DNA from: Acidilobaceae archaeon
Lineage (GTDB): Archaea; Thermoproteota; Thermoprotei_A; Sulfolobales; Acidilobaceae
Assembly: GCA_025058835.1 (NCBI GenBank)
Contig: JANXEI010000001.1
Coordinates: 190,561 to 254,560 of the forward strand
Direction: 5' to 3'
DNA: 64,000 bases
A model generated the notes under the pieces. That model was not told the DNA's origin. It was given only the letters and a program-made list of their open reading frames with translations, and did not search any database. This document shows, one piece after another, positions 25,439 through 34,662 of the stretch. Numbering within the stretch: position 1 is the stretch's first letter; each line of letters opens with the position of its first letter. Position numbers and translations under genes: made by a program.

Positions 25439-25521
25439 CGCCGGGGGTGGGATTCGAACCCACGCGGGGTTTCCCCCATCGGCTTAGCAGGCCGACGCCT
25501 TGACCGCTCGGCCACCCCGGC
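25439..25521 (-). tRNA. tRNA-Ser (anticodon GCT)
   Basis: An 83-base class II tRNA with acceptor GCCGGGG/CCCCGGC, anticodon stem TCGGC/GCCGA around CTGCTAA, a long GC-rich variable arm (GGGG/CCCC paired) and T-arm GTGGGTTCGAATCCCAC. Discriminator G; CCA is not encoded. A TATA-like box near 25548-25554 on the minus strand stands 27 bases before the 5' end. Confidence 0.97.
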
Positions 25522-25547
25522 TCCTCTGCTGGGAGGAAAGTCCTCCC

Positions 25548-25554
25548 TTTTATG
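25548..25554 (-). promoter_or_regulatory. tRNA-Ser promoter
   Basis: On minus this reads CATAAAA, 27-33 bases upstream of the tRNA 5' end. It is followed by a 17-base hairpin sequence (25531-25547, GGGAGGA stem with a three-base loop) that lies between box and gene. Confidence 0.55.
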
Positions 25555-25612
25555 CTTTAGGCTCGCGGTTATTATTTAGGAGCTCCCACCCTAAGCTCAC
25601 TGAGGTGACCCC

Positions 25613-27298
25613 ATGTCCAGCGCCTGGCAAATCTACTCTTCCAGGCCCTGGCTAAAGCACTACGATCCTGGCGTTCCTCACGACATAGAGGTTCCCGACG
25701 TTCCCCTGTACAAATTACTGGACGACTCAGCCGCTGCCTATCCCGACAACGTCGCTTTTCACTTCTTAGGGAGGGACGTGAAGTACAGGGAGTTCCATAG
25801 CTCAGCCCTGCGCTTCGCCTCCTACCTCAGGTCAAAGAACATAGGCAAGGGCGATCGCGTTGCCCTATTCCTCCCCAACTCCCCCCAGTTCGCCATAGCA
25901 TACTATGGTAGCTTGTACGCAGGAGCTACCGTAACGCCCGTCAACCCTCTGTACACCGCCCGGGAGCTGAGGTTCCAGCTGGAGGACAGCGAGGCCAGGA
26001 TCCTCGTAGCCCTGGATTTGTTCATGGACAAGGTCAAGGAGGGATTGCCCAAAGGCGTCGAAACGGTGGTGTGGACGGGCATTCAGGACTACCTGCCCTT
26101 CCTGAAGGCCATAGGTTATAGGCTAAAGTTCAAGCCTCCCAGCACCCCTCAGGATGCGAGGAACGTTAAGTTTACCAAGATCATTTCGGAGAGCAGGCCC
26201 CTAGAGGAGAAGGCTAAGGTCGCCCCAGCAGAGGACCTGGCAGCCCTCATGTATACGGGCGGCACCACGGGCTCGCCGAAGGGGGTCATGCTCACTCACC
26301 GGAACATAGTTGCCAACGTCCTCCAGATAGATGCCTGGTGGTTCAGGGGCAAGAAAGGGCTCACCTACATAGGCCTGCTCCCCTGGTTCCACATCTATGG
26401 CCAGACTGCCGTCCTCCACCACGCGATATACACAGCCTCTAGGATCATAACGTATCCAAGGCCTGACATAGAGGCCACTATGAAGGACATTGCAAAGTTC
26501 AAGGCTGACATATTCCACGGCGTGCCTACTGCTTACGTGGCAATAATCAATCACCCCAAGGTAAAGGAGTTCGACCTCAGGAGCCTCAAGGCCTGCATAA
26601 GCGGTGCTGCGCCGCTCCCTGTGGCAGTGCTAGAGGCCTTCGAGAAGCTCACTGGAGCTAAGCTGAGGGAGGGCTACGGTCTAACCGAGACGAGCCCTGT
26701 GACCCACATAAATCCCATAGAGGGCAAGTACCGTCCTGGGAGCATAGGTCTCCCCGTGCCCAGCACCTACGTGGCTGTCGCTGACATAACGAGCAACGAG
26801 TTCCTCCCGCCTGGGCAGACGGGGGAGATAGTGGTCAGCGGCCCCCAGGTCATGATGGGCTATTTCAAGAGGCCTGAGGAGAACTCCCTAGCCTTCTTCG
26901 AGGCCTACGGGCGGAGATGGTTCAGGACGGGTGACATGGGCTACATGGACGAGGACGGCTACTTCTACATAGTGGACAGGAAGAAAGACCTCATAAAGTA
27001 CAAGGGCTACAGCGTCTTCCCGCGGGAGGTGGAGGAGGTCCTCTACAAGCACCCTTGCGTGAAGGAGGTAGCAGTAGTAGGGAAGCCTGACCCGGAGGCG
27101 GGAGAGATACCTAAGGCCTTCATAGCCCTGAAGCCCGAGTGCAAGGGCAAGACCACTGCGGAAGAGATCATAGAGTACTCCAAGAAGAACCTGGCCCCGT
27201 TCAAGGTGCCGAGAGAGGTAGAGTTTAGGGAGGAGCTGCCCAAGACAGCGGTAGGGAAGGTGCTAAGGAGAGTGCTGAGGGAGGAGATGAAGCGCTAG
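25613..27298 (+). CDS. Acyl-CoA synthetase (AMP-forming), long-chain fatty acid type
   Basis: A 561-residue adenylate-forming enzyme that activates a carboxylic acid to its CoA thioester with ATP. The P-loop LMYTGGTTGSPKG is near 211-223, the A5 motif EGYGLTETSP is near 350, A7/A8 are FRTGDMGYMDEDGYFYIVDRKKD, and the C-terminal catalytic lysine is in LPKTAVGKVLRR. It has the broad substrate type of FadD/feruloyl ligases; the exact acid is not determinable. ATG at 25613 follows GAGGTGACC. No other beta-oxidation gene is in the window. Stop shared as CTAG with the convergent protease. Confidence 0.93.
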   Translation: MSSAWQIYSSRPWLKHYDPGVPHDIEVPDVPLYKLLDDSAAAYPDNVAFHFLGRDVKYREFHSSALRFASYLRSKNIGKGDRVALFLPNSPQFAIAYYGSLYAGATVTPVNPLYTARELRFQLEDSEARILVALDLFMDKVKEGLPKGVETVVWTGIQDYLPFLKAIGYRLKFKPPSTPQDARNVKFTKIISESRPLEEKAKVAPAEDLAALMYTGGTTGSPKGVMLTHRNIVANVLQIDAWWFRGKKGLTYIGLLPWFHIYGQTAVLHHAIYTASRIITYPRPDIEATMKDIAKFKADIFHGVPTAYVAIINHPKVKEFDLRSLKACISGAAPLPVAVLEAFEKLTGAKLREGYGLTETSPVTHINPIEGKYRPGSIGLPVPSTYVAVADITSNEFLPPGQTGEIVVSGPQVMMGYFKRPEENSLAFFEAYGRRWFRTGDMGYMDEDGYFYIVDRKKDLIKYKGYSVFPREVEEVLYKHPCVKEVAVVGKPDPEAGEIPKAFIALKPECKGKTTAEEIIEYSKKNLAPFKVPREVEFREELPKTAVGKVLRRVLREEMKR

Positions 27299-28236
27299 CT
27301 TATCTCCTCCAGGAGCACTGGCACGCAGTCCTCCATCTTTCTCTGTCCCCTCAGTATCTCTAGCTTCACGCACCCTTCCCCAGCGCTGTCCTCCACTGCC
27401 TCCCTCAGGTCCCTTACCCTCTTCACCTGCCTCCCTCTTGCCCTTACTATCACGTCCCCCTCTCTCAACCCTCTCCGATACGCGGGGGTTCCCGGCACCA
27501 CCCTCGCTATCACGACCCCCTCTTTGACTGGAACGCCAAGGGATGAGGAGAGCTCGGGCGTTAGGGCGGCAACGTAAACCCCTATCCAGGCCCTCACCGG
27601 CCTCCCGAACCTCTGGAGCATAAGGATGAACCTCCTCACTGAGTTCACGGGGATGGCGAAGCCTATGTTTTGAGCCCTCGCTATTATTGCCGTCGTCACG
27701 CCCACCACCTCCCCTTTCATGTTCACTATGGGCCCGCCGCTGTTCCCCGGGTTTATGGCAGCGTCCGTTTGGATCAGGTCCTCCAGGAAAACGCCCGAGG
27801 GTTCGTCAATTATGCTGCGACCAACAGCGCTCACCACGCCGAGCGAGATGGAAGGCCCCACTAGCCCTAGCGGTGAGCCGATCGCCAGCACCAGCTCCCC
27901 GGGGCTGAGCTTGTCTGAATCGCCAAGCCTCAGGGGGCTCATGATCCTGCGGGAGGAGAGGAGGGCTATGTCCCTGCTCGGATCATATGCCAAGATCTCT
28001 GCGCTCTCCCTCACCCCATCGCTGTAGACCAGCTCCACCCTGCCAGCGTTCCTCACTACGTGATAGTTCGTTACCACGAGCCCCTCGCCGATGACGAACC
28101 CTGAGCCCGAGCCTGCGATAGCTCCGCCGCCGAAGAATATGTCGAGGGTCGGCGCCACAGTGTATATGGTTACCACGCCCTTTGCGACTTCCCTCACTAT
28201 CCCTGCCAGAGAGCTACTGAGCTCTGCGAGGTCCAA
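27295..28236 (-). CDS. HtrA/DegP-like serine protease with PDZ domain, apparently cytosolic
   Basis: A 313-residue trypsin-fold protease with the triad H59 (TNYHVV), D89 (DPSRDIALL) and S166 (GNSGGP), followed by one PDZ domain (about 215-305, with GTPAYRRGLREGDVIV). HtrA proteins degrade or hold misfolded proteins. Unlike bacterial DegP there is no signal peptide or membrane anchor, so action inside the cell is inferred. Start is TTG at 28236 behind GAGGAGG. Convergent with the acyl-CoA synthetase and divergent from a radical SAM gene. Confidence 0.92.
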   Translation of the reverse strand: MDLAELSSSLAGIVREVAKGVVTIYTVAPTLDIFFGGGAIAGSGSGFVIGEGLVVTNYHVVRNAGRVELVYSDGVRESAEILAYDPSRDIALLSSRRIMSPLRLGDSDKLSPGELVLAIGSPLGLVGPSISLGVVSAVGRSIIDEPSGVFLEDLIQTDAAINPGNSGGPIVNMKGEVVGVTTAIIARAQNIGFAIPVNSVRRFILMLQRFGRPVRAWIGVYVAALTPELSSSLGVPVKEGVVIARVVPGTPAYRRGLREGDVIVRARGRQVKRVRDLREAVEDSAGEGCVKLEILRGQRKMEDCVPVLLEEIS

Positions 28237-28303
28237 GGCCTATCCTCCTCTGCTATCTCGCAAGGGAATATATGCGTCGGCTGTAATAACTGATGGGGAG
28301 AGC

Positions 28304-29401
28304 ATGAGGTGTCCCCTCTGCGGAGGGGAGGCGAGCAGCTCCGTAGGCCTTTGTCGGGGCTGCCTCATAAGGGGGAACAGATATGAGGGGCAGAACGAGC
28401 GGTCCAAGTGGAGGCTTCGACTAGGCCTTCCTCCTACGCCGCCGAGAGGGGGGAAGAAGTGCTCTATTTGCGTTAACGAGTGCGAGATTGCTGAGGGAGG
28501 GATGGGCTATTGCGGGTTCTGGATCGGAGGGAGGACTCTGGAGCCAAGAGGGGGCATGGACACTCTAATATACAGCTCCTACCTTGACCCCCTCCCTACG
28601 AACTGCGTGGCCACGCCCGTCTGCCCCGCAACGGGGAGAGGAGGCCCTCGGTTTTCCGCAGGAGAGGAAGAAAGGAACTATTGCAACCTTGCCGTGTTCT
28701 TGGGGGGTTGTCCTCTTCACTGCCTCTTCTGCCAGAACTGGGAGCACAAGCTCCTCGTTGCAAGGGAGTGGAAGGCTAACGTTCGCAGGATCGAGGAGCT
28801 GGTAGAGGAGGCCCTGGATCCGAGGGTAGCCTGCATCTGTTACTTCGGCGGAGATCCCACGCCTCAGATGCCTATGCTCTTGCGTGCCTCGAAGGAGGTG
28901 CTGAGGAGGAGCAGGGAGAGGGGGCAGAGGTTCAAGCGCATATGCTGGGAAACGAGCGGCCTTGCCAACCCTGCTCTCATGACCGAAGCTGCTCGATTGA
29001 GCTTGGAGAGCGGCGGGATAGTGAAGATAGACTGGAAGGCCTGGTCCCCGCCTGTATATGAGGCTCTCACGGGCGTGGACGGGGAGAAAGCGCAGAGGAG
29101 GCTGAAGGAGAACGTAAAGAGGATAGCTGAAATGGGGAGGGGGAGAGAGCCCCCTCTGCTAGTGGTGAGCGTCCTCCTCGTGCCACATTACGTCACCCCT
29201 GAAGAGGTGCAGAGGATAGCCGAGTTCCTTGCAAGTCTGGATGCAAAGGTTCCCATGGTGCTCCTCGCCTTCCACCCAGATCACCTCATGGGCGATGTAG
29301 GCTTCACGAGCTACCGCCACGCCATAGAGGCGGTCAAGGCGGCAAGGACAGCTGGCGTGGAGGAAGTTTACCTGGGGAACGAATGGCTGTTAAGGTTATA
29401 A
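28304..29401 (+). CDS. Radical SAM protein, PflA-like, with N-terminal zinc-ribbon cysteines
   Basis: A 366-residue radical SAM enzyme. The cluster motif CPLHCLFC supplies C136, C140 and C143. Before it are two cysteine clusters, C3/C6/C17/C20 and C53/C56/C60/C70, suggesting zinc or extra Fe-S binding. The barrel region has CYFGGDPTPQ and IDWKAWSPPVYEALTG as in pyruvate formate-lyase activating enzyme relatives. The ATG at 28304 is used; the frame extends upstream to 28091, but that is antisense to the protease gene. A TATA-like GGAATATATG lies near 28266. Substrate unknown; no glycyl radical enzyme gene is nearby. Confidence 0.83.
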   Translation: MRCPLCGGEASSSVGLCRGCLIRGNRYEGQNERSKWRLRLGLPPTPPRGGKKCSICVNECEIAEGGMGYCGFWIGGRTLEPRGGMDTLIYSSYLDPLPTNCVATPVCPATGRGGPRFSAGEEERNYCNLAVFLGGCPLHCLFCQNWEHKLLVAREWKANVRRIEELVEEALDPRVACICYFGGDPTPQMPMLLRASKEVLRRSRERGQRFKRICWETSGLANPALMTEAARLSLESGGIVKIDWKAWSPPVYEALTGVDGEKAQRRLKENVKRIAEMGRGREPPLLVVSVLLVPHYVTPEEVQRIAEFLASLDAKVPMVLLAFHPDHLMGDVGFTSYRHAIEAVKAARTAGVEEVYLGNEWLLRL

Positions 29402-29402
29402 G
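29396..29402 (+). promoter_or_regulatory. tRNA-Thr promoter overlapping a stop codon
   Basis: TTATAAG lies 26-32 bases before the tRNA-Thr 5' end and contains the TAA stop codon of the radical SAM gene, so the tRNA promoter is embedded in the end of the upstream gene. Confidence 0.55.
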
Positions 29403-29427
29403 CCTCTTAGGAGCGCTTCATGAAGGT

Positions 29428-29502
<75 letters not shown>

Positions 29503-29542
29503 TCTATATATAGCCTTGACCGATCCCGCTTGACGGTGAGCC

Positions 29543-30034
29543 TTGAGCAAGCTGAGCCGTAGACACCACTTGTCCAAGAGGGACGTTAGGGCCCTCAGGG
29601 AGGAACTGACGGCCTCCTTCCCTGCCCTCCAGCTCCAGCTGGAGGAGGCGGAGCAGGCCAAGCTGGGGGAGAGGGAAGTGTACATCATAAACGGCATCTT
29701 GGCGTTCTTCAGGGAGGGCAGCAGGCTGGTCCCTAGCCTCAGGCTCCTGTTAAAGCTGGGCTTCTCCTGGCTCCCGGCAGTGGGAGTGGACAGGGGTGCC
29801 ACCAAGGCCGTCATTAGGGGGGCAGACCTCATGGCTCCTGGCATAAAGGCCGTGGAGGGGAGCTTTGAGAGGGGGAGCTTCGTCGTCATTTTCGACCTCG
29901 AGAGCAGAGCTCCCATAGCTGTAGGGGAAGCCCTGATCAGCGCTCCAGAGCTCGCCGGCATGCAGAAAGGGAAGGCCTTGAGAGTTGTTCACAGGGTAGG
30001 GGACGAGATCTGGGAGGCCTCACAGGTAGTCTAG
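29543..30034 (+). CDS. PUA-domain RNA-binding protein (MCT-1-like)
   Basis: A 163-residue protein with an N-terminal alpha/beta region and a C-terminal PUA domain (about 80-155; VDRGATKAVIRGADLMAPGI and GVAxGxAL-type strand). This is the layout of archaeal MCT-1/DUF1947 proteins, whose eukaryotic relatives act in translation re-initiation and ribosome recycling. The TTG at 29543 gives a natural N-terminus (MSKLSRRHHLSKRD). The gene sits just after tRNA-Thr and its last 15 bases overlap the convergent fttA gene. Confidence 0.85.
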   Translation: MSKLSRRHHLSKRDVRALREELTASFPALQLQLEEAEQAKLGEREVYIINGILAFFREGSRLVPSLRLLLKLGFSWLPAVGVDRGATKAVIRGADLMAPGIKAVEGSFERGSFVVIFDLESRAPIAVGEALISAPELAGMQKGKALRVVHRVGDEIWEASQVV

Positions 30035-32029
30035 CGCTACCTTCACTTTCTGGCTCCGCGGGAAGAGCCTTATGGACTCTGCGTTCTCTGGCATCATGAT
30101 TTCCGGCGGGGCATCGAAGCCCATCTTCTGCCAGGACTCCTTTATGCTCTTGCCCAGGCTCAGCAGCGCAGAGGGCTCGCCGTGGTTCAGAATGATGGTC
30201 CTAGGCTTAGGCCTGAGGTGTCTCAGGAAGAGGAGGAGCTCGCTTCTCGTAGCATGGCCTGTAAAGCCCTCCACCGAGGTGACCTCCATGTTCACCTTCA
30301 GCGTCTTCAGCGTTCCATCCACGGGCACCTCCACCTCTTTCTCCCCCTCTGCCAGCCTTCTCGCAAGAGTGCCAGGCGCCTGGTAGCTCACGAAGGCGAG
30401 CACGTTGTTCTCGTTCTCAGCAAAGTTGGCGAAGTACTCGATAACGGGGCCTCCTGTCATCATGCCGCTCGTGGAGATGACTATGGCAGGCCCTTCCGAG
30501 TTTATGGCCTCCTGCCTCGTGTCCTCGTCGTTCACGAACACGAAGTTAGGCGCAACGAAGGGGTTCTCGCCCTGGTACATCATGAGGTCCCTCACAGGCT
30601 TGGCCAACAGTTCTGGGTACTCTGTGTAGAGGGCTGTGACCTCGTATATCATGCCATCAACGTAGACCGGTATCTCCGGGATCTTCTTTTCCTTCATGAG
30701 GTTGTAGAGCACATACATCATGTCCTGCCCCCTTCCTACGGCCATGACGGGCAGGAGGAGCTTGCCCTTGTTCGCTACTATCTTGTTGGCGAGGTTTACC
30801 AGGTCCTCCTCTGCCTTCTCCCTTGGCTGGGGCTCCTTAGCTCCGTAGGTGCCCTCCAGGATGAGCGCCTCCACCCTGTGGAACTCCTCCACTGCAGGCG
30901 GTAGGAGCCTCCTCGCCCTGTCAGCCTTGAGCCTGTAGTACTTGAAGTCAGCAGAATACAGTATGTTGTAGAGCCCTTGTCCTATGTGGAGGTGAACCAT
31001 AGCAGAGCCCAGGATGTGGCCCGCGTTCACGAAGGTCAGCTTCACATCTGGCGCGACGTCCACCACTGTGTCATAGTTCACTGTGATCACTCTGGTCATC
31101 ATCTGGGATATCTCCTTCATGGTGTAGAGGGGCTCTCCCCCCTCCCTCTTGGAGAGCTCCACGAAGTCGGCCAGCATGAGAAGCATTATGTCCCTCGTGG
31201 GGGGAGTGATGAAAACGGGGCCTCTGTAGCCGTACTTGTAGAGCAGGGGTAGAGATGCTATGTGGTCTATGTGGGCATGGCTAATTATCACGGCATCCAG
31301 CTCCTCCACCCTGAACTCGGGTATCCAGAAGTGGGGCATCGCATCGAGCCCCGTGCCGGAGGGCGACATGCCGGAATCGAGGAGGACTTTGCTCTCCCCC
31401 GTGTCGACTAGTATTGCAGACCTGCCGACCTCTGAGAAGCTGCCTAGGCCTATGATCCTCACATGCCTTGTGCCTACCACGACGTCTCTGTAAATCCTAT
31501 CTCCTATCTCCATGAGAGCCCTCCTACGCCTCTCTGAAGTGACCGTCATGTGCCTCAGTATCGAGTCGAGCACCTTGCTAGCCATGGGAGGCTTCCTGTA
31601 GACTTCCAGCCTCCAGCCCGTCTCTGCCAGCACCTGCGACCTCAGAGCAGCACCTCTTCCTAGGAGCTTGCCTGGCTTGTCTGCCAGAACTCTGACCTCT
31701 CCGAGCACCTCGTCAAACTGTATGTCCCTCGGGTCTACGTTCACGTCCTCTGGAATGAGGCTGAGGAGGAACTGTAGAGTTGCCTCTTTTGCCTTCCTCA
31801 CCCTCGGATCAGTTCTCACCACTACCCTCTTTTTAAGTATCTTTGCGAGCTCCCTGACTTTCTCCTCTCCCTCAAGGATGAACTTGGGGTTTTTCACGTA
31901 TATGGCTATTTCCGGTCCTTCGAACTCGATGCTCGAGACCTCGGCTCCTTCCATCTGCCTCAGTATCTCCCTTATAGCACGGTTGCGCAACTCTCTACCT
32001 GTCTCGAGCGGCTCTCCCACCCATACCAC
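30020..32029 (-). CDS. fttA: FttA/aCPSF1, beta-CASP ribonuclease and transcription termination factor
   Basis: A 669-residue protein with two N-terminal KH-type domains (about 1-190), a metallo-beta-lactamase domain (from about 195, GLGSFSEVGRSA, with the metal motif SHAHIDHIA near 250) and an inserted beta-CASP domain with later motifs GTYGAKEPQPREKAE, SxSGMMTGGP and GFTGHATRSELL. This is the conserved archaeal aCPSF1, which cleaves nascent RNA after U-tracts and dislodges RNA polymerase. GTG start at 32029; GTG at 32020 is possible. Proteasome beta lies upstream on the same strand. Confidence 0.96.
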   Translation of the reverse strand: MVWVGEPLETGRELRNRAIREILRQMEGAEVSSIEFEGPEIAIYVKNPKFILEGEEKVRELAKILKKRVVVRTDPRVRKAKEATLQFLLSLIPEDVNVDPRDIQFDEVLGEVRVLADKPGKLLGRGAALRSQVLAETGWRLEVYRKPPMASKVLDSILRHMTVTSERRRRALMEIGDRIYRDVVVGTRHVRIIGLGSFSEVGRSAILVDTGESKVLLDSGMSPSGTGLDAMPHFWIPEFRVEELDAVIISHAHIDHIASLPLLYKYGYRGPVFITPPTRDIMLLMLADFVELSKREGGEPLYTMKEISQMMTRVITVNYDTVVDVAPDVKLTFVNAGHILGSAMVHLHIGQGLYNILYSADFKYYRLKADRARRLLPPAVEEFHRVEALILEGTYGAKEPQPREKAEEDLVNLANKIVANKGKLLLPVMAVGRGQDMMYVLYNLMKEKKIPEIPVYVDGMIYEVTALYTEYPELLAKPVRDLMMYQGENPFVAPNFVFVNDEDTRQEAINSEGPAIVISTSGMMTGGPVIEYFANFAENENNVLAFVSYQAPGTLARRLAEGEKEVEVPVDGTLKTLKVNMEVTSVEGFTGHATRSELLLFLRHLRPKPRTIILNHGEPSALLSLGKSIKESWQKMGFDAPPEIMMPENAESIRLFPRSQKVKVALDYL

Positions 32030-32056
32030 CTAGGAACAGCCGGAGGCTGCATTTAG

Positions 32057-32668
32057 CTATAGGAGGGAACTAAAGGGTATAAATCTTTCCTCATATGAGC
32101 CTTTCTTTATGATCACCACGTCCACTCCGTCGCCCGAAGCCACGTCTCTCATCATGGCCGATCTCACCGCTGAAACTACAACCTTGACGGCCTCGTCCAA
32201 AGTGAGGTCCTCCCGATAGTTCTCCTCGAGGACGCCGTAGGCAACGGGGGATCCAGAGCCCGTAGACGCAAACCTCTCCTCCGTCAGCCCCCCGTAAGGA
32301 TCTAGCGCGTAGAGCCTGGGCCTGTCGTCATATCCCCCCACCAGGACCTGCACCAAGAAGGGGAAGAACTTGTACGAGAAGAGAATGTTTGAGAGGAGAG
32401 TGGCTATGCTCTTCACGCTCATCTTGCTCCCCGTCTCAAGCTCATACAGCCTCGCTTCCTCCCTCAAGAAGTCAACCAACGCCTGCGCATCTGCCACCAG
32501 CCCTGCCATGGTCATTGCAGAGTAGTCGGTGATCTTCGCTATCTTCCTAACCCTCTTGCTTGCTATTAGGTATCCAGCAGTAGCCCTCTTGTCTGCGCCG
32601 AGTATTACAGCATCCCCCACTATTAGCCCCACGGTGGTGGTGCCTGTAGCCACAGGCCTTGGATGCAA
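32057..32668 (-). CDS. psmB: Proteasome beta subunit
   Basis: A 203-residue N-terminal nucleophile hydrolase of the 20S core. A nine-residue propeptide ends in TG before TTTVGL, so mature Thr1 is residue 10. Counting from it, D17 (GADKRA) and K33 complete the active site, and the GSGSP turn is present. Archaeal crenarchaeota often carry two beta genes; only one is here, and the retained Thr1/D17/K33 indicate an active type. ATG at 32668, 27 bases upstream of the fttA start. Confidence 0.96.
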   Translation of the reverse strand: MHPRPVATGTTTVGLIVGDAVILGADKRATAGYLIASKRVRKIAKITDYSAMTMAGLVADAQALVDFLREEARLYELETGSKMSVKSIATLLSNILFSYKFFPFLVQVLVGGYDDRPRLYALDPYGGLTEERFASTGSGSPVAYGVLEENYREDLTLDEAVKVVVSAVRSAMMRDVASGDGVDVVIIKKGSYEERFIPFSSLL

Positions 32669-32739
32669 CCTTCCTCCCTTTACCAGCGCATCACTAGAGC
32701 TTTAATACTATCCTCGGAGTAGGCTCAAAGGAGAGAGGC

Positions 32740-33792
32740 TTGGGCATCCACATCATCGACCTGCCGAGGAAGATAGTGGTAGGGAGCGGCGTGATTGCTC
32801 GAGTAGGGGAGCACCTGAGGGAGCTCTACCCAAAGGGCGGGGGAGTTCTAGTAGTCACTGGCCCTAACGTGAGGAAAGTTGCATATGAGGAGCTGTCACA
32901 GAGCCTCGAGGGCAACGGTTTCTCCCCCTGGAGCAAGGTAGTAGAGGAGGCCTCCCTCGAGGTCGCCAACGCCATCGCAGAGGAGGCCCTCCAGGACAAG
33001 GTGGAGGTAATTGTGGGGCTCGGCGGCGGGAAGTCTATAGATGTGGCCAAGTTCGCGGCAAAGGTCGCGGGAAAAGCGTTCGTGAGCGTCCCCACTGCTG
33101 CGAGCCACGACGGGATCTCCTCCCCATATGCCAGCCTCAAGGGCTTCGAGAGGCCCATATCTAAGCTGGCAAAGCCTCCGGACGCGATAATAGTTGACAT
33201 AGCCATAGTCTCCTCGGCTCCCCGCAGGTACAACGCAGCGGGCTTCGGCGACCTCTTGGGCAAGTTCACAGCGGTGAGGGACTGGAAACTTGCGCACTTG
33301 CTGAAGGGGGAGTACTTCGGAGACTACGCGGCCAGCCTGGCACTGATGAGCGCTGAGCACGTGAGCTCCTACCATGAGGAGATCGCAGCCGGCACTCCCA
33401 ATGGCTACCGGGTCTTGCTGGAGGCCCTGGTCAGCAGCGGCGTTGCCATGTGCATAGCAGGGAGCACCAGGCCCGCCAGCGGTTCAGAGCACCTCTTCGC
33501 CCACGCCCTCAGCATGATAGCCAAGAACCCCCCGCTCCACGGCGAGGCAGTGGGGGTAGGCACGATCATCATGGCAGAGCTCCACAGGCTTAACTGGAGA
33601 AGGATCAGGGCCCTCCTGAAGGCCGTGGGAGCTCCCACAAACGCTAAGGAGCTGGGAGTGAAGGAGGAGGAGGTGGTAGAGGCCCTCATGATGGCTCCCA
33701 CCATTAGGCCAGAGAGGTATACCATACTGGGCGACAAGATGCTGGAAGAAAGGGTGGCTAGGAGGCTGGCAGAGAGGGTCGAGGTGATCTAG
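32740..33792 (+). CDS. egsA: Glycerol-1-phosphate dehydrogenase
   Basis: A 350-residue NAD(P)-dependent, zinc-binding enzyme that makes sn-glycerol-1-phosphate, the backbone of archaeal membrane lipids, from dihydroxyacetone phosphate. GGGKSIDVAK (about 91-100), SVPTAASHDGISSPYAS, SGSEHLFAHAL and LHGEAVGVG carry the cofactor and metal-binding residues. Start is TTG at 32740 behind AAAGGAGAG. It is convergent with a metallo-beta-lactamase fold gene through a shared CTAG stop. Confidence 0.96.
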   Translation: MGIHIIDLPRKIVVGSGVIARVGEHLRELYPKGGGVLVVTGPNVRKVAYEELSQSLEGNGFSPWSKVVEEASLEVANAIAEEALQDKVEVIVGLGGGKSIDVAKFAAKVAGKAFVSVPTAASHDGISSPYASLKGFERPISKLAKPPDAIIVDIAIVSSAPRRYNAAGFGDLLGKFTAVRDWKLAHLLKGEYFGDYAASLALMSAEHVSSYHEEIAAGTPNGYRVLLEALVSSGVAMCIAGSTRPASGSEHLFAHALSMIAKNPPLHGEAVGVGTIIMAELHRLNWRRIRALLKAVGAPTNAKELGVKEEEVVEALMMAPTIRPERYTILGDKMLEERVARRLAERVEVI

Positions 33793-34625
33793 CTGAGGAA
33801 CTTAGGGGCCCTGGGGTGCTTCTCCCACAAGTGAGGGTCGTGGCCGAGGATTGCCTGAGTCCGAGGCCTCCTCAGCATCAGCTTTAGCATTTTCATGCCC
33901 GACAGGAACTCCTCAAAGTCTCCCAGGAGCCAGCCCTTGCTCTCTAGCTCTATCTCCTGGGGTATGTGCGTGAAGTCGCCGGTGAAAACGTAGGTGTTAC
34001 CCTCGTCAGTGGTCACCTTCATCATCATGCTCCCAGGCGTGTGCGCCCCGACCCATATGAGCTCCACGCCGGGCAGGAGCTCAAAGCGCGGGAGGTCCAG
34101 GGGGAACCAGTTTGCGCCCTTGAGGGCTTCTAGGTCCACTGGCTGGTAGCCGCCCACTTTGCCCATCCAGTAGAGGTATAGGGCGTGCTGCAGCTCTTTC
34201 TTGTGAACCACGAGCGGCACCCCTGCCTCCTTGAAGAGGTATGCTTGACCTATGTGGTCTAGGTGCATGTGGGAGAAGACCACGTACGTTATGTCCTCCG
34301 GCCTTAGCCCCACGAGCTTGAGCTGGTTCTCTAGCCTGTTGTTCTCCGTGAACTTGACGACCGGGAAGGCGTTGAAAGTGGCCTGTGTCCACACTTTAGA
34401 GGCCTCTGGGTGACCTCCCGTGTCGTAAAGCACGTAGCCGTCCTTATGCTCTACTAGCGCTCCAGAGACCGGTATCTCTATCCACTTATGCTTCCTCTCA
34501 AGCTCCTGTACGTTGCCCATCTCAACGTATAGCATAGGGTTTGGAACAAACCAACCGGGCTCCCCAGCTAATATGCCGAAGTCTAGGAGGTATATGCGCC
34601 TCACGCCGGTCTCCAAAGAACTCAC
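33789..34625 (-). CDS. Metallo-beta-lactamase fold hydrolase, lactonase-like
   Basis: A 278-residue protein with the dimetal motif SHMHLDHIG near 118-126, further ligands in GAHTPGSM and TGDFTH, and a C-terminal ILGHDPHLWEKHP. The overall order resembles N-acyl homoserine lactonases of the AiiA/AttM type, but many enzymes share it and the substrate is open. Start could be GTG at 34625 or a TTG at 34616 that sits behind GAGGTGAG. A strong TATA box at 34655-34662 lies about 30 bases upstream. No quorum-sensing synthase is visible. Confidence 0.82.
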   Translation of the reverse strand: MSSLETGVRRIYLLDFGILAGEPGWFVPNPMLYVEMGNVQELERKHKWIEIPVSGALVEHKDGYVLYDTGGHPEASKVWTQATFNAFPVVKFTENNRLENQLKLVGLRPEDITYVVFSHMHLDHIGQAYLFKEAGVPLVVHKKELQHALYLYWMGKVGGYQPVDLEALKGANWFPLDLPRFELLPGVELIWVGAHTPGSMMMKVTTDEGNTYVFTGDFTHIPQEIELESKGWLLGDFEEFLSGMKMLKLMLRRPRTQAILGHDPHLWEKHPRAPKFLS

Positions 34626-34654
34626 CTCTCGCTTCCTCTGTGCTACGAGAGAAG

Positions 34655-34662
34655 TTTATATA
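34655..34662 (-). promoter_or_regulatory. TATA box of the lactonase-like gene
   Basis: TATATAAA on the minus strand, 30-37 bases before the GTG at 34625, predicts a leaderless or nearly leaderless transcript. Confidence 0.55.

Noticed and set aside
25266-25487. Plus-strand frame ending in GGIRTHAGFPPSA
   Set aside because: It is the familiar translation of the antisense of a tRNA, here tRNA-Ser, not a gene.
28091-28303. Upstream extension of the first radical SAM gene
   Set aside because: This part lies antisense to the HtrA-like protease coding region and is not family-like; ATG 28304 fits the zinc-ribbon start and promoter.
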